From: Gammaproteobacteria bacterium
GTDB lineage: Bacteria; Pseudomonadota; Gammaproteobacteria; Nitrosococcales; Methylophagaceae
Length of the DNA stretch: 64,000 nt
Direction of reading: 5' to 3'
NCBI GenBank assembly: GCA_029882915.1
Contig: JAOUJZ010000002.1
Span: 62,001 to 126,000 of the forward strand
Part shown: positions 1-12,193 of the stretch, in pieces
Layout of the letters: every line of letters begins with the position of its first letter
Numbering within the stretch: position 1 is the first letter of the stretch
Made by a program: the position numbers and the translations under genes
The notes under the pieces: generated by a model
Databases searched by the model: none
The model's input: only the letters and a program-made list of their open reading frames with translations
Told to the model about the DNA's origin: nothing

Positions 1-1267
<1,267 letters not shown>

Positions 1268-1328
1268 TTACGATGAGAAATAAAGCGTGTAAGGATACCT
1301 CAGCTAGCGTTTTGCATAAAGATAAATA

Positions 1329-2411
1329 CTAAAACAACTCGACGTCACCCGTTTCTTGTTCAGCTGGTATTAACAATCCTTGCTCAAGTAAATCTTCATA
1401 ACACAACACTCGATTACGGCCGTTGTTTTTTGCGTAATACAAGGCATGATCAGCACGGTCAATCAAACTGCTAACAGGCTCCAAAAAACTGCTATCCGAT
1501 TGTACTTCAGCCATTCGGCTATATCCGATACTCACTGTCACTCTACCTACCAGTGGAAAGTTCGTACTTTCAACCTTGTCACGAAAACGTTCCAGAACCT
1601 GATACGCTTCATCATGTTCAACATCATGTAACATGACCGCGAACTCTTCACCGCCATAACGAAATAACCAATCCATACTTCTGAAAGATTCTGACATTGA
1701 TCTTGCTAGTAAGATCAGTACTTCATCGCCATATAAATGACCGAAGCTATCATTGATCTTTTTGAAGTGATCAATATCAATTAATACAAAATAAGTGGCA
1801 ATTTCATCACTAATTGACTTCGATTTATCCGTTACTGCTTGATCCATTAACCGATCAAATGCCATTCGGTTCATTAATCCGGTCAGCGCATCAATTTCAC
1901 TGGTATAGAGCAATCGATTTAAGTGAGTGAATGCAGCAAGCATTTGCTCCCACACCCGTCTGTTAACTGAATCAGATGAGATACTTTTTATGACTAAAAC
2001 ACTACCAACTACTTTACCCAACATGATGGGTACATACACGTCCACACAATTTAATTGATGCCATGTAAATAACTGTACTTCTTGCGAGTCTACTGTGGTC
2101 AAAACAAGTTGATCATCAGAAAGAGGGAATGATACTGAATCTGAATCCGAACTCAACAAATCGCTGACTATAACCTCAGATATTTTCTGCCCTCGATGAG
2201 CGAGCATCCCTCTTAGCCCACTAGAAAATAACTGGATTTTCTTAGGTTGAAACCAGTCATCAATCAGTTCAATAAACCCTGTTGTCAAGGCATTATGTTC
2301 CTTGTGAACCAGTAATTTATTGACAATTTTCTCCAATACCTCAATGGATACAAGCGCTTGCTGATCAGCCTGAGTATTCTCTGGTGCTGTAGTATCTGAT
2401 TCTGTAGTCAT
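1329..2411 (-). CDS. Diguanylate cyclase (GGDEF domain)
   Basis: This protein probably makes cyclic di-GMP from two GTP. The C-terminal GGDEF domain (about residues 172-340) has the active-site motif GGEEF at 253-257 and the metal-binding block DIDHFKKIND. An inhibitory-site motif RxxD (RSMD, 244-247) stands exactly five residues before GGEEF, so product inhibition is expected. Residues 1-165 show no membrane segment and may form a GAF-like sensor, but I cannot name the ligand. The gene is divergent from the HD-GYP gene at 2633, which suggests a synthesis/breakdown pair. The 221-bp gap between them is AT-rich and must hold both promoters. Confidence 0.93.
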   Translation of the reverse strand: MTTESDTTAPENTQADQQALVSIEVLEKIVNKLLVHKEHNALTTGFIELIDDWFQPKKIQLFSSGLRGMLAHRGQKISEVIVSDLLSSDSDSVSFPLSDDQLVLTTVDSQEVQLFTWHQLNCVDVYVPIMLGKVVGSVLVIKSISSDSVNRRVWEQMLAAFTHLNRLLYTSEIDALTGLMNRMAFDRLMDQAVTDKSKSISDEIATYFVLIDIDHFKKINDSFGHLYGDEVLILLARSMSESFRSMDWLFRYGGEEFAVMLHDVEHDEAYQVLERFRDKVESTNFPLVGRVTVSIGYSRMAEVQSDSSFLEPVSSLIDRADHALYYAKNNGRNRVLCYEDLLEQGLLIPAEQETGDVELF

Positions 2412-2632
2412 CGGAGAAGTTGGTAAACTTAATTTTTAGACGCATTAAAAATATATAACAGAACATACTAACCCAGTACGGCACTGAACTACAAATCAAT
2501 GTAATTATTGAAATGGATCACATTTTTTCTAATATTTACTAACCTTTAAGAGTAAATTCTAGCTTTCAGTGAGTCCTCCGTGTAAAGTTTCTTTTATATT
2601 CACCATAAATTTAGTGCTAAAAATATTATTTT

Positions 2633-3457
2633 ATGAATCAGTCAGATACACTAAAAACCATGTCCGGTAACATCAATGACAACATACTCGAAGTTCTCCT
2701 GTTATCGTTGCAAAGATCTATTCCGAAATTAGCATTGCACAGCAAAAGAATTGCCTGTATTGCATCAGAAATAGCCAAACAACTAGGATATGACAGTGAT
2801 TTTCAAAAGAAATTGCTTGTAGCCGGATTATTGCATGATATCGGTTGTCTTAAAATAGGAGTGGATCTGGAACAAATGCCAATTAGCATGGCACAAGGCG
2901 AACAGCTTGCTGCGTATGAACAACACACAATAGAAAGTGAAAATTTTATCTTGCCACTGGTTGAGGATAAAATTATTCTGCAGGCAGTACGTAACCATCA
3001 TGAAAGAATGGATGGTAAGGGCTTTCCCGATCAATTATCTGGTCAAGAGATCCCTATTTCAGCTCGTATTCTTGCAGTGGCAGATTATTACGATACTTTG
3101 CTCGCAGGTGAAATATTTGGCGAACATCGTTCAAAGCCGACCCAAGCAAAAAAACATCTCATTGAGGCCAAAGAAAAAATTCTCGATCCTGACGTCACCG
3201 ATGCCTTACTAACCATCCTTGAAAAGCCTCCTGTATTGTTCCTTCCATCGGAGGATAACCCTTTAAAACTCTACACTTTAGTCCACCTTGAGATTGGAGA
3301 GCTTAAGATAGGAGATTTAGTGAATCAGGATGGTAATTTTATCCTCAAGCAAGGTACTCAAATAACTCAAGCGATCATGGATAAAATTGACAACGAATAC
3401 CTAGGTCAAAAAGTGTTGACTCCTAGAGCCGTTGAAACTAAAACAGAAGATTCCTAA
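2633..3457 (+). CDS. HD-GYP-type phosphodiesterase-like protein
   Basis: This is a predicted cyclic di-GMP phosphodiesterase or binding protein. The metal-binding HD pair is at residues 68-69 (LLHDIG), and the second half of the signature is HHERMDGKGFPD at 122-133, with GKGFP where the family has GxGYP. Both metal-ligand blocks are present, so activity is plausible. About 75 residues after the HD domain form an extra C-terminal region that I do not recognise. No membrane segment is visible. The upstream ribosome-binding site is weak (AAAAATATTATTTT before ATG), so the ATG at codon 10 could also be used. It faces away from the GGDEF gene on the minus strand. Confidence 0.85.
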   Translation: MNQSDTLKTMSGNINDNILEVLLLSLQRSIPKLALHSKRIACIASEIAKQLGYDSDFQKKLLVAGLLHDIGCLKIGVDLEQMPISMAQGEQLAAYEQHTIESENFILPLVEDKIILQAVRNHHERMDGKGFPDQLSGQEIPISARILAVADYYDTLLAGEIFGEHRSKPTQAKKHLIEAKEKILDPDVTDALLTILEKPPVLFLPSEDNPLKLYTLVHLEIGELKIGDLVNQDGNFILKQGTQITQAIMDKIDNEYLGQKVLTPRAVETKTEDS

Positions 3458-3568
3458 ACTCGAAACCCGACTTAATTTCTAACAATAAATACAAATCATA
3501 TTATTATCATAGAGTCAGTTCACAATCGTATTTTCTATAGCTGTATTCTAAAAAATATTTACTACTAT

Positions 3569-3862
<294 letters not shown>

Positions 3863-3940
3863 TTATTCTTACTTTAGGATATATCCGGAAATTAGAAACT
3901 CATCGCAAAATCAATCTAAAATCACACAGAAAAACAATAT

Positions 3941-4990
<1,050 letters not shown>

Positions 4991-5007
<17 letters not shown>

Positions 5008-6295
5008 CCACCAGCACCGTTATCATTTTGTCTGGGTTTATACGTCGTGTATACGCCTGTTTGATTTGCTCAGCTGTCACCGCATTCACATGCGATTTAA
5101 ACGTATCTAAATAATCTAAAGGTAAGCCATAAAAACCAATCATTGCCAAATAGTCTGCAATTTTTTTGTTACTGTCGATCCTCAAGGCGAAACCTCCCGT
5201 GATATTTTGTTTAGCCGCCTCTAATTCAGCTTCTGTTGGGCCATTTTCAATAAAGGCTTTAAGTGTGGAGCGCATCACCTCTAGCGCTTCCTCTGTTTTA
5301 CCATTGCGTGTCTGTAAACCAAATTGATAAGGTCCCAACTCACGCATCGGTCTAAAATAACTGTAGACGCTATAAGACAAACCACGCTTTTCCCGCACCT
5401 CATTACTGAGCTGTGATACGAGTCCACTGCCACCTAAAATATGATTACCGACATATAAAGCAAAATAATCGGGGTCTTCACGACTCATTCCCGGTTGCCC
5501 CATTAGAATATGAGTTTGTGTTGAGGGGTGTTCAATCACCACTTGTTTAAGTGTGGTGATAGCTTCAACGTTAGCTAATGGTTTTGCCGCTTCACCCATT
5601 GTTAGCGTAGATAATATTTGCTCAGCAACCTCTTTAGCCTGCGATTTATCCAATGCTCCCACTATGCCAATCACCGCATTTTTAGCCACATAATATTGCT
5701 TATAAAATGTTTTCAAAGACTCAGGTGTTAACTGTGCAACTGATGTTTCATCGCCGGCTGGCATTGATGCATAGGGATGATTACCATATAAATGGCCATA
5801 AAAAGCTCGGGATGCAATCGCTGCTGGTGATTGCTTTTCTGCCTGAAGGCCAATTAACATCTGCTTTTGAAGCCGCTCAAATGAAGTTTGCGGGAAATCA
5901 GGCTTAGTCAGCACCTTAATAAAGGTCTGCAATGCAGAATTGAATGCTGATTCAGTCGTCAAACTACGTAAACTTAAAACAGCCATATCGCGCTCTGAAG
6001 AGTGACTAAACTGCGCTCCTACATCCTCAAATGCAGCTGCAAGTTGATCGGCATTAACACCATCAGCCCCTTCATTGAGCATCGCATTGGTTAATAAGGC
6101 CAGCCCTGAAGCATCACCATCTCTCGCTGCCCCGGCATCGAATACCACACTGATATCCACCATTGGCAGATCCGGTGCCGATACAAAATACACTCGTCCA
6201 CCATTCGATGTTTGCCAATGCTCAATGTCAGGATTAGCGTAAACATTAACAACCATTAGCAAGGCAATAGTGAATCCGATAATTCTAGTGACCAT
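4991..6295 (-). CDS. M16 family protein, non-catalytic partner
   Basis: This is a predicted periplasmic member of the pitrilysin-like family, with a signal peptide (MVTRIIGFTIALLMVVNVYA). The position that carries HxxEH in active enzymes reads LALLTNAMLNEGADG, so the zinc site is missing. The C-terminal half keeps the substrate-gripping block HILGGSGLVSQLSNEVREKRGLSYS typical of the inactive subunit in heterodimeric M16B peptidases. It overlaps the catalytic partner by 11 bases, consistent with a two-subunit protease. The natural substrate is not known. Confidence 0.9.
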
Positions 6296-7649
6296 GGCGA
6301 CCTCCTGGTGTCTTCACTGGTTGTTTTCCATTCATTGCTAACGGAACAAGTTCTGCCACAGTTAAACCCTTATCAATAAAATATTTTTTCGCGACTGCTT
6401 GAACCTGCTCTGCCGTGACAGCTTGAATATTGTCAACATAAGCATCACTCAAATGCCAGTCCAGACCAACTGTTTCCAACATGCCAATCTGCATCGCCTG
6501 ATAAAACACGCTGTCACGTTCATACACCGCATTAGCAACAACCTGAGCTTTAATTCGTTCCAGTTCCTGAACATTGACTAATTCAGTCTGTAATTTATTA
6601 ATCTGTTCCATAATGGCCTGTTGTAAGTCAGTGACGGTTTTACCATTAACGGGCGTCCCAACGACCATAAACACGTCTTCTAATCGTGAAAATAAACCAT
6701 AGCCAGCTCCCACACTGGCAGCAATTTCATCACCACGCACTAGCTCACGAGCAAAACGTGCACTATCACCACCATCCAGAATACCTGCCAACACCTCCAG
6801 CGCATAGGGTTCCCATGATTCTTTCGCTGTAGTGACCACAGGCACTTTCCAACCCATCATTAGATACGGTAATTCAGCGGGTTCTTTCACCTCAATGTAA
6901 CGTTTGCCTCGTTGTTCTATCTCAACTTGAGGTTTAACCTGTGCGAGTGTTTCCGTTTTTAATGGACCAAAATAACGTTTTGCCAAGCTATACACGGCTT
7001 CCGGTTCCACATCACCAACCACCACTACGGTCGCATTATTGGGTGCATACCATTTTTGATACCACTGACGCAGATCATCGCCTTGGTAATGATTAATATC
7101 ACTCATCCAGCCTATGACAGGGTGATGGTAAGGACTGTTTACAAATGCTGTGGCGTTAAAGGCTTCTCTCACCAGCGCTTGCGGGTTATCTTCAGTACGC
7201 ATCCGTCTTTCTTCCGAAACAACATCTCGTTCTTTTAATAATTCTCCCTCATCTATGATCAATTTGCGCATTCGTTCAGCTTCCAGACGAAAACTGACTT
7301 CTAAACGATCTTTTTCCAAAGTCTGAAAATAAGCGGTGTAATCGCGTCCAGTGAACGCATTTTCACGACCGCCGTTAGCCGCAATAATTTGTGAGAATTC
7401 ATTGGGGCCAAGATTTTCAGTGCCTTTGAACATCATGTGTTCCAGCTGATGTGAAATGCCGGTAATGCCATTATATTCATAACTCGAGCCGACCTTGTAC
7501 CAAACCTGTGATACCACGACTGGAGCGCGATGATCTTCTTTCACTATCAACTTCAGGCCATTATCAAGTTGATACTCACTAACACTGGCTACAACAATCG
7601 TTGGTAATGCCAACAATAGTCCTACTACTATTTTTATTTTATTAACCAT
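6285..7649 (-). CDS. M16 zinc metallopeptidase, catalytic subunit
   Basis: This is a predicted periplasmic zinc peptidase with signal peptide MVNKIKIVVGLLLALPTIVVA. The inverted zinc motif HQLEH is at residues 67-71, followed by the usual MMFKGTENL and a downstream glutamate-rich helix (RLEAERMRKLII) that supplies the third ligand. Its 454 residues fit the M16B small-subunit size. It is the first gene of the minus-strand run ending in coaD and is divergent from ftsY across 63 bases. Together with the following inactive homologue it probably makes a heterodimer that degrades peptides or misfolded proteins. Confidence 0.93.
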   Translation of the reverse strand: MVNKIKIVVGLLLALPTIVVASVSEYQLDNGLKLIVKEDHRAPVVVSQVWYKVGSSYEYNGITGISHQLEHMMFKGTENLGPNEFSQIIAANGGRENAFTGRDYTAYFQTLEKDRLEVSFRLEAERMRKLIIDEGELLKERDVVSEERRMRTEDNPQALVREAFNATAFVNSPYHHPVIGWMSDINHYQGDDLRQWYQKWYAPNNATVVVVGDVEPEAVYSLAKRYFGPLKTETLAQVKPQVEIEQRGKRYIEVKEPAELPYLMMGWKVPVVTTAKESWEPYALEVLAGILDGGDSARFARELVRGDEIAASVGAGYGLFSRLEDVFMVVGTPVNGKTVTDLQQAIMEQINKLQTELVNVQELERIKAQVVANAVYERDSVFYQAMQIGMLETVGLDWHLSDAYVDNIQAVTAEQVQAVAKKYFIDKGLTVAELVPLAMNGKQPVKTPGGRHGH

Positions 7650-7681
7650 CTGCCTCTCAATTTACGTGACATGATAAAATT

Positions 7682-7704
7682 TGTCGCTGAAGTTTAACGA
7701 CAAG
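7682..7704. repeat. Inverted repeat in the ftsY leader
   Basis: TTGTCG and CGACAA flank an 11-base spacer just before the ftsY start codon. It may form a small hairpin in the messenger close to the ribosome-binding region or serve as an operator between the divergent M16 and ftsY genes. No function is established. Confidence 0.4.
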
Positions 7705-7712
7705 CAAAGATT

Positions 7713-8762
7713 ATGTTTAGTTTCCTAAAGAAAAAAACCAAACCAGCTGAAGATAAACAGCAAGCTGATGATCCGATAGAACAGAAAGGCGACAATTCTA
7801 CAGCCCCTGCTCTCCAAACTGAACAACCATCAGAAAAAACCAGTTTATTTGGGCACTTAAAACAACGTTTAAGTCGTACAAGCTCCAAATTGACAGAAGG
7901 GTTTGCCAATCTTGTACTAGGTAAAAAAACCATTGATGACGATTTGCTGGAAGAGCTTGAAACCCAATTAATTACCGCTGATTTGGGCATTGATGCAACC
8001 CAAACTATTATCAGTGATTTAACCCAGCGCGTTGCTCGAAAACAATTGGCAGATCCTGAAGCACTTTTTAGTGCACTGCGCGATGATATGGTGACTATTT
8101 TACAGCCCAGTTGTCAGCCATTAATGATTCCTGAACAACAAGGTCCTTACGTCATTTTGATGGTAGGCATTAATGGTGTTGGTAAAACAACCACCATTGG
8201 CAAACTGGCAAAACAATTCCAGAATCAGGGTAAATCTGTCATGCTCGCTGCCGGTGATACCTTTCGAGCTGCCGCTGTAGAACAGCTACAGGTCTGGGGT
8301 GAACGAAATGATATTGCTGTCATTGCCCAACATAGCGGTGCTGATTCTGCTTCCGTTATTTTTGATGCATTACAGTCTGCTCAGGCACGCAATATTGATA
8401 TATTGATTGCCGACACAGCAGGTCGTCTTCATACACAATCCAACCTGATGGAAGAACTAAAAAAGGTCAAACGTGTCATGGGGAAACTTGACGACCAAGC
8501 GCCGCATGAAGTCATGTTGGTACTGGATGCCGGAACAGGTCAGAATGCCTTATCTCAAGCTGTTCAGTTTAAAGATGCCGTTAATGTCACTGGAATTACC
8601 TTAACCAAGTTAGATGGCACGGCTAAAGGCGGTATTATCTTTGCGATTGCCAAAAAGACAGGGCTACCGATTCGCTATATTGGTGTGGGAGAAAGTATTG
8701 ACGATCTCCGTCCTTTTCAAGCTGAAGAGTTTGTAGATGCACTACTTGGGCACGAAGATTAA
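7713..8762 (+). CDS. ftsY: Signal recognition particle receptor FtsY
   Basis: FtsY is the membrane-associated GTPase that receives SRP-ribosome complexes. The NG domain shows the P-loop GINGVGKTTTIGKLA, DTFRAAAVEQL, DTAGR and TKLDGTAKGG. The N-terminal acidic region is short (about 50 residues), which explains the length of 349 against about 500 in Escherichia coli. It heads the ftsY-ftsE-ftsX cluster, which is the usual gammaproteobacterial order. The RNA partner (4.5S RNA) is encoded in the same window at 17.6 kb. The ribosome-binding site before the ATG is weak. Confidence 0.98.
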   Translation: MFSFLKKKTKPAEDKQQADDPIEQKGDNSTAPALQTEQPSEKTSLFGHLKQRLSRTSSKLTEGFANLVLGKKTIDDDLLEELETQLITADLGIDATQTIISDLTQRVARKQLADPEALFSALRDDMVTILQPSCQPLMIPEQQGPYVILMVGINGVGKTTTIGKLAKQFQNQGKSVMLAAGDTFRAAAVEQLQVWGERNDIAVIAQHSGADSASVIFDALQSAQARNIDILIADTAGRLHTQSNLMEELKKVKRVMGKLDDQAPHEVMLVLDAGTGQNALSQAVQFKDAVNVTGITLTKLDGTAKGGIIFAIAKKTGLPIRYIGVGESIDDLRPFQAEEFVDALLGHED

Positions 8763-8765
8763 CTT

Positions 8766-9431
8766 ATGATCCAATTTACTGATGTACATAAACGTTATCC
8801 CAACCGACATGAAGCACTGTCGGGGCTAAGTTTTCACCTTTTAAAAGGTGAAATGGCCTTTCTGACAGGCCATTCAGGTGCGGGTAAAAGTACATTACTG
8901 AAACTCATCGCCTTAATTGAGCGAAGCTCTCATGGTCAGGTCGTGGTTAACAATCAGAACCTAGGTCGGCTACCAAAACGTAAAATCCCTTATTATCGTC
9001 GTCAGATCGGTCTGGTTTTTCAAGATCACAATTTATTACACGACCGTACTGTTTTTGATAACGTTGCCTTACCACTCATCATTGCCGGTGAAAATCATCG
9101 CGAGATAGGACGTCGTGTACGTGCGTCACTGGATAAGGTAGGTCTGCTTAGTAAAGAACGTAATCTGCCTATTGCATTATCTGGCGGTGAACAGCAACGT
9201 GTTGGCATTGCACGCGCGGTTGTTAATCGCCCGCCGATTCTGCTTGCTGACGAACCTACTGGCAATCTTGATCCTGACTTATCACGTGACATCATGAATT
9301 TATTCGAACAGTTTAATCAGGTGGGAACCACAGTATTTATTGCTACTCATGATCTTGACTTGATTCAAACTCTGCCGTATCGCCAAATAATTCTTCAACA
9401 CGGGCGTTTAGCCGGGCAGGTTTCGCCATGA
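8766..9431 (+). CDS. ftsE: Cell division ABC transporter ATP-binding protein
   Basis: FtsE is the ATPase of the FtsEX complex, which activates septal peptidoglycan hydrolases during division. Walker A is [11 protein letters not shown], the signature is [14 protein letters not shown], and Walker B is [12 protein letters not shown]. The 221-residue length is typical. Only three bases separate it from ftsY, and it overlaps ftsX by four bases, so the three genes are one operon. Confidence 0.98.
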   Translation: MIQFTDVHKRYPNRHEALSGLSFHLLKGEMAFLTGHSGAGKSTLLKLIALIERSSHGQVVVNNQNLGRLPKRKIPYYRRQIGLVFQDHNLLHDRTVFDNVALPLIIAGENHREIGRRVRASLDKVGLLSKERNLPIALSGGEQQRVGIARAVVNRPPILLADEPTGNLDPDLSRDIMNLFEQFNQVGTTVFIATHDLDLIQTLPYRQIILQHGRLAGQVSP

Positions 9432-10363
9432 AATCACCCACATTTAGTCTGACTAATTATCTGATTCGTCATCTACAGGCGATATTGTTCAGTCTTGGAC
9501 AATTATGGAGACAACCTCTAGCGACTTTGATGACAATCATTGTTATTGGTATTGCACTAGTGCTCCCTGCTGGCCTTTATGTATTGTTACAGAACATGAA
9601 TAACATCAGTGATCAGTGGGATGATGCCAGCCAGATAACCCTTTTTTTAGAAAAAGACCTCTCTGAAACACAGGCTGAAAATTTAAGTAGTAAATTACAA
9701 AACTGGCCTGAAATCAAACAAACTGATTATCAAAATGCAGATCGGTCACTAATCGAATTTCGCCAACTATCCGGGCTTGGTAACTTATTAGATTCACTGC
9801 CCGACAACCCACTGCCTGCTATTATTATTGTATATCCTGCTGATGAAAACTTACGCCCTGATGCTATCGGCAGCCTGTTGGCTCGACTTGAAGACTTGCC
9901 AGAGGTCGAGCAAGCACAACTTGATATGGAATGGTTACAACGATTGCGCAGCATCAATAAAACCATACAGCGAGGCATCAGCATTTTAGCCATATTATTA
10001 TCCTTAAGCGTTTTGCTGGTTATCGGTAATACCATTCGACTTGCAATACTTAATCGCCAATCTGAAATTCAGGTTATGAAACTGGTAGGGGCGACGAACC
10101 GCTTTATCCGTCGACCTTTTTTGTACACTGGTTTTTGGTATGGCACTTTAGGTGGTGTCTTTGCATGGCTGACTTTAGTGCTCACCATGGGTCTATTAAC
10201 TGGCCCTATTCGTGAACTCGCAGGGCATTACGGTAGTGATTTTAGTTTGGAGTGGTTCGCCGGCTACATGTTCGTCACATTACCAATGATTGGTGCGTCG
10301 CTCGGGGCATCAGGCGCATGGCTGGCAGTCAGTCGCCATCTCCACACTATTGAGCCTGATTAA
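9428..10363 (+). CDS. ftsX: Cell division protein FtsX
   Basis: FtsX is the four-helix membrane subunit of FtsEX. After a short cytoplasmic N-terminus comes a first membrane segment (residues about 33-55), a periplasmic loop of roughly 120 residues that would bind the hydrolase activator, and three further membrane segments with the conserved NRQSEIQVMKLVGATNRFIRRPF motif between them. Its 311 residues fit the family. The start ATG overlaps the ftsE stop codon. The next gene, rpoH, begins 99 bases downstream with its own leader. Confidence 0.97.
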   Translation: MKSPTFSLTNYLIRHLQAILFSLGQLWRQPLATLMTIIVIGIALVLPAGLYVLLQNMNNISDQWDDASQITLFLEKDLSETQAENLSSKLQNWPEIKQTDYQNADRSLIEFRQLSGLGNLLDSLPDNPLPAIIIVYPADENLRPDAIGSLLARLEDLPEVEQAQLDMEWLQRLRSINKTIQRGISILAILLSLSVLLVIGNTIRLAILNRQSEIQVMKLVGATNRFIRRPFLYTGFWYGTLGGVFAWLTLVLTMGLLTGPIRELAGHYGSDFSLEWFAGYMFVTLPMIGASLGASGAWLAVSRHLHTIEPD

Positions 10364-10404
10364 CATGGACAAGGAACTTTTTCCTTAATTTTCACTCTTA
10401 GTGT

Positions 10405-10433
10405 TTGAATTTTTCAGTTAATGTTATTATTAA
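10405..10433 (+). promoter_or_regulatory. Possible sigma-70-like promoter of rpoH
   Basis: TTGAAT is followed after 17 bases by TATTAA, about 30 bases before the rpoH start. The match to consensus is only fair. The region is very AT-rich, so other hexamers are possible. Confidence 0.3.
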
Positions 10434-10462
10434 TAAATATTATTTAGGGAGGCCACAACACT

Positions 10463-11323
10463 ATGACAACCGATGTAGCCCAATACAATTTAGCTTTAGC
10501 CCCTATTGGCAATTTGGATTCTTACACGAATCTGGTACATAACGTTCCAATGCTAACTGCTGAAGAAGAATATGAACTTGCAACCCGCTTACAACAAAAC
10601 GGAGATCTGGAAGCTGCTCAGCGCCTGGTATTATCACACCTTCGTTTTGTATCTCGTATTGCAAAAGGGTATAGCGGCTATGGATTACCTGTTGCTGACC
10701 TCGTACAGGAAGGCAATATCGGATTAATGAAAGCAGTCAAACGCTTTGACCCTGACAAAGGGGTTCGATTGGTATCATTTGCAGTGCACTGGATCCGTGC
10801 AGAAATTCATGAGTACGTCATTCGTAACTGGCGCATAGTAAAAATTGCAACTACCAAGGCACAACGTAAATTATTCTTTAATCTGCGTAGCGCTAAAAAG
10901 CGTCTTGGCTGGTTAAATCAAGAAGAAGTGCAAGCCGTCGCTGACGATCTGGGTGTGACTGCCAGCAACGTGATGGAAATGGAACGTCGACTGGCTCAGC
11001 CAGATACCTCATTTGACTTACCATCTGATGCCGATGATGACGAAAACAACTTCTCTCCAGTCGCTTACCTGGCAGGACCAGAGCTTTCTGATCCTTTGCA
11101 ACAATTAGAACAGTCTAACTTTTCTGATTATCAACAACAAAAGTTGAGTAACGCACTGGCAACGTTGGATGAACGTAGCCGTGATATTGTGAGTCAGCGT
11201 TGGTTAAACGATGATGGTAAAGCCACATTACATACCTTAGCCGATCAGTATCAGGTGTCTGCGGAACGTATTCGCCAAATTGAAAATAACGCGATGAAAA
11301 AACTCAAGGCCTTGATGACTTAG
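10463..11323 (+). CDS. rpoH: RNA polymerase sigma-32 (heat-shock) factor
   Basis: RpoH directs RNA polymerase to heat-shock promoters. Region 2 is clear ([18 protein letters not shown] and [16 protein letters not shown]), and the RpoH box QRKLFFNLR, which separates sigma-32 from other group 3 factors, is present. Region 4 carries the helix-turn-helix [24 protein letters not shown]. It has 286 residues against 284 in Escherichia coli. The start is set by a strong GGGAGG ribosome-binding site. The ftsEX-rpoH order is conserved in gammaproteobacteria. A terminator follows directly. Confidence 0.98.
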   Translation: MTTDVAQYNLALAPIGNLDSYTNLVHNVPMLTAEEEYELATRLQQNGDLEAAQRLVLSHLRFVSRIAKGYSGYGLPVADLVQEGNIGLMKAVKRFDPDKGVRLVSFAVHWIRAEIHEYVIRNWRIVKIATTKAQRKLFFNLRSAKKRLGWLNQEEVQAVADDLGVTASNVMEMERRLAQPDTSFDLPSDADDDENNFSPVAYLAGPELSDPLQQLEQSNFSDYQQQKLSNALATLDERSRDIVSQRWLNDDGKATLHTLADQYQVSAERIRQIENNAMKKLKALMT

Positions 11324-11353
11324 TTTAAACGTCATCTAACAAATCTGGTTACA

Positions 11354-11384
11354 CAAAAAAGCCCGCATTAATGCGGGCTTTTTA
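11354..11384 (+). terminator. Intrinsic terminator between rpoH and fdxA
   Basis: GCCCGCAT and ATGCGGGC form an eight-pair GC-rich stem with a TA loop, flanked by A and T runs. The symmetry means it can stop transcription from both rpoH (plus) and fdxA (minus), which converge here. Confidence 0.93.
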
Positions 11385-11405
11385 TTGTATTAAAACCGAA
11401 ATCTG

Positions 11406-11729
11406 TTAACGTTCTAATAATGGCAATTTTCCTGTTTTACCATCCCACTCTTCAGCATCAGGTAAAGGATCTTTTTTCTCCGCAATGACAGGCCAAACCT
11501 TAGCCAGTTCTTCATTGATCTGTAAAAATTCACTTTGATCATCTGGTAAATCATCCTCTGAAAAAATCGCTTCTGCCGGACACTCTGGTTCACACAGTGT
11601 GCAGTCAATACATTCTTCAGGATCAATAACCAGAAAATTAGGACCTTCGTGAAAACAATCCACTGGGCAGACATCTACGCAATCAGTATATTTACATTTA
11701 ATACAGTTTTCTGTGACAACAAAGGTCAT
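11406..11729 (-). CDS. fdxA: Seven-iron ferredoxin FdxA
   Basis: This 107-residue [3Fe-4S][4Fe-4S] ferredoxin is a cytoplasmic electron carrier. The N-terminal motif [18 protein letters not shown] and the second motif [12 protein letters not shown] are typical of the Azotobacter-type family. The ORF track begins at 11747, but the ATG at 11729 gives the standard start MTFVVTENC and has a TTTGGAGAAA ribosome-binding site, so it is preferred. The acidic C-terminal tail (about 40 residues) is also normal. Its redox partner is not shown by the context. Confidence 0.95.
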   Translation of the reverse strand: MTFVVTENCIKCKYTDCVDVCPVDCFHEGPNFLVIDPEECIDCTLCEPECPAEAIFSEDDLPDDQSEFLQINEELAKVWPVIAEKKDPLPDAEEWDGKTGKLPLLER

Positions 11730-11886
11730 AATAATTTCTCCAAACACAAATTTCGTACAATCTAATTACGTGAATTTTACATGATTTCAAACTAGTCTGG
11801 GCAATGTTCAATTTTAAGGTATGATCACTATCCATGATATATAGCTTAAAACTTTACTCATATTTCTTAATAAAGGACTGTGAATT

Positions 11887-12180
11887 ATGCGTCGCATAAT
11901 AACTATTACTATTTTTGTGATTGTTTTTGCTATTGGCGCGGCATTTTCAGCTATCAATACCGACCCTGTAAGCATTAACTATTATATTGGACAAGTGACT
12001 TTTCCACTGTCAGTCATGCTGATCTTATCCTTGATAGCTGGTATTATCATTGGTGCTACTGTCATCTTTGCCAGCACCATACGACTCCGTTATGAAAATC
12101 GCCAGCTTCAAAAAAAACTGGATATTTCAGAGCAAGAAATAAATAGCTTGCGGATCTTGCCTCTCAAAGACGAACACTAG
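11887..12180 (+). CDS. lapA: Lipopolysaccharide assembly protein A (DUF1049)
   Basis: LapA is a small inner-membrane protein that works with LapB to balance lipopolysaccharide synthesis through LpxC turnover. Two membrane segments (residues about 3-22 and 40-65) are followed by a cytoplasmic coiled-coil tail containing RLRYENRQLQKKL, the pattern of the LapA family. The length of 97 is normal. An AAGGACT ribosome-binding site precedes the ATG. lapB starts 13 bases downstream. Confidence 0.93.
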   Translation: MRRIITITIFVIVFAIGAAFSAINTDPVSINYYIGQVTFPLSVMLILSLIAGIIIGATVIFASTIRLRYENRQLQKKLDISEQEINSLRILPLKDEH

Positions 12181-12193
12181 GCTCGCATCAAAA

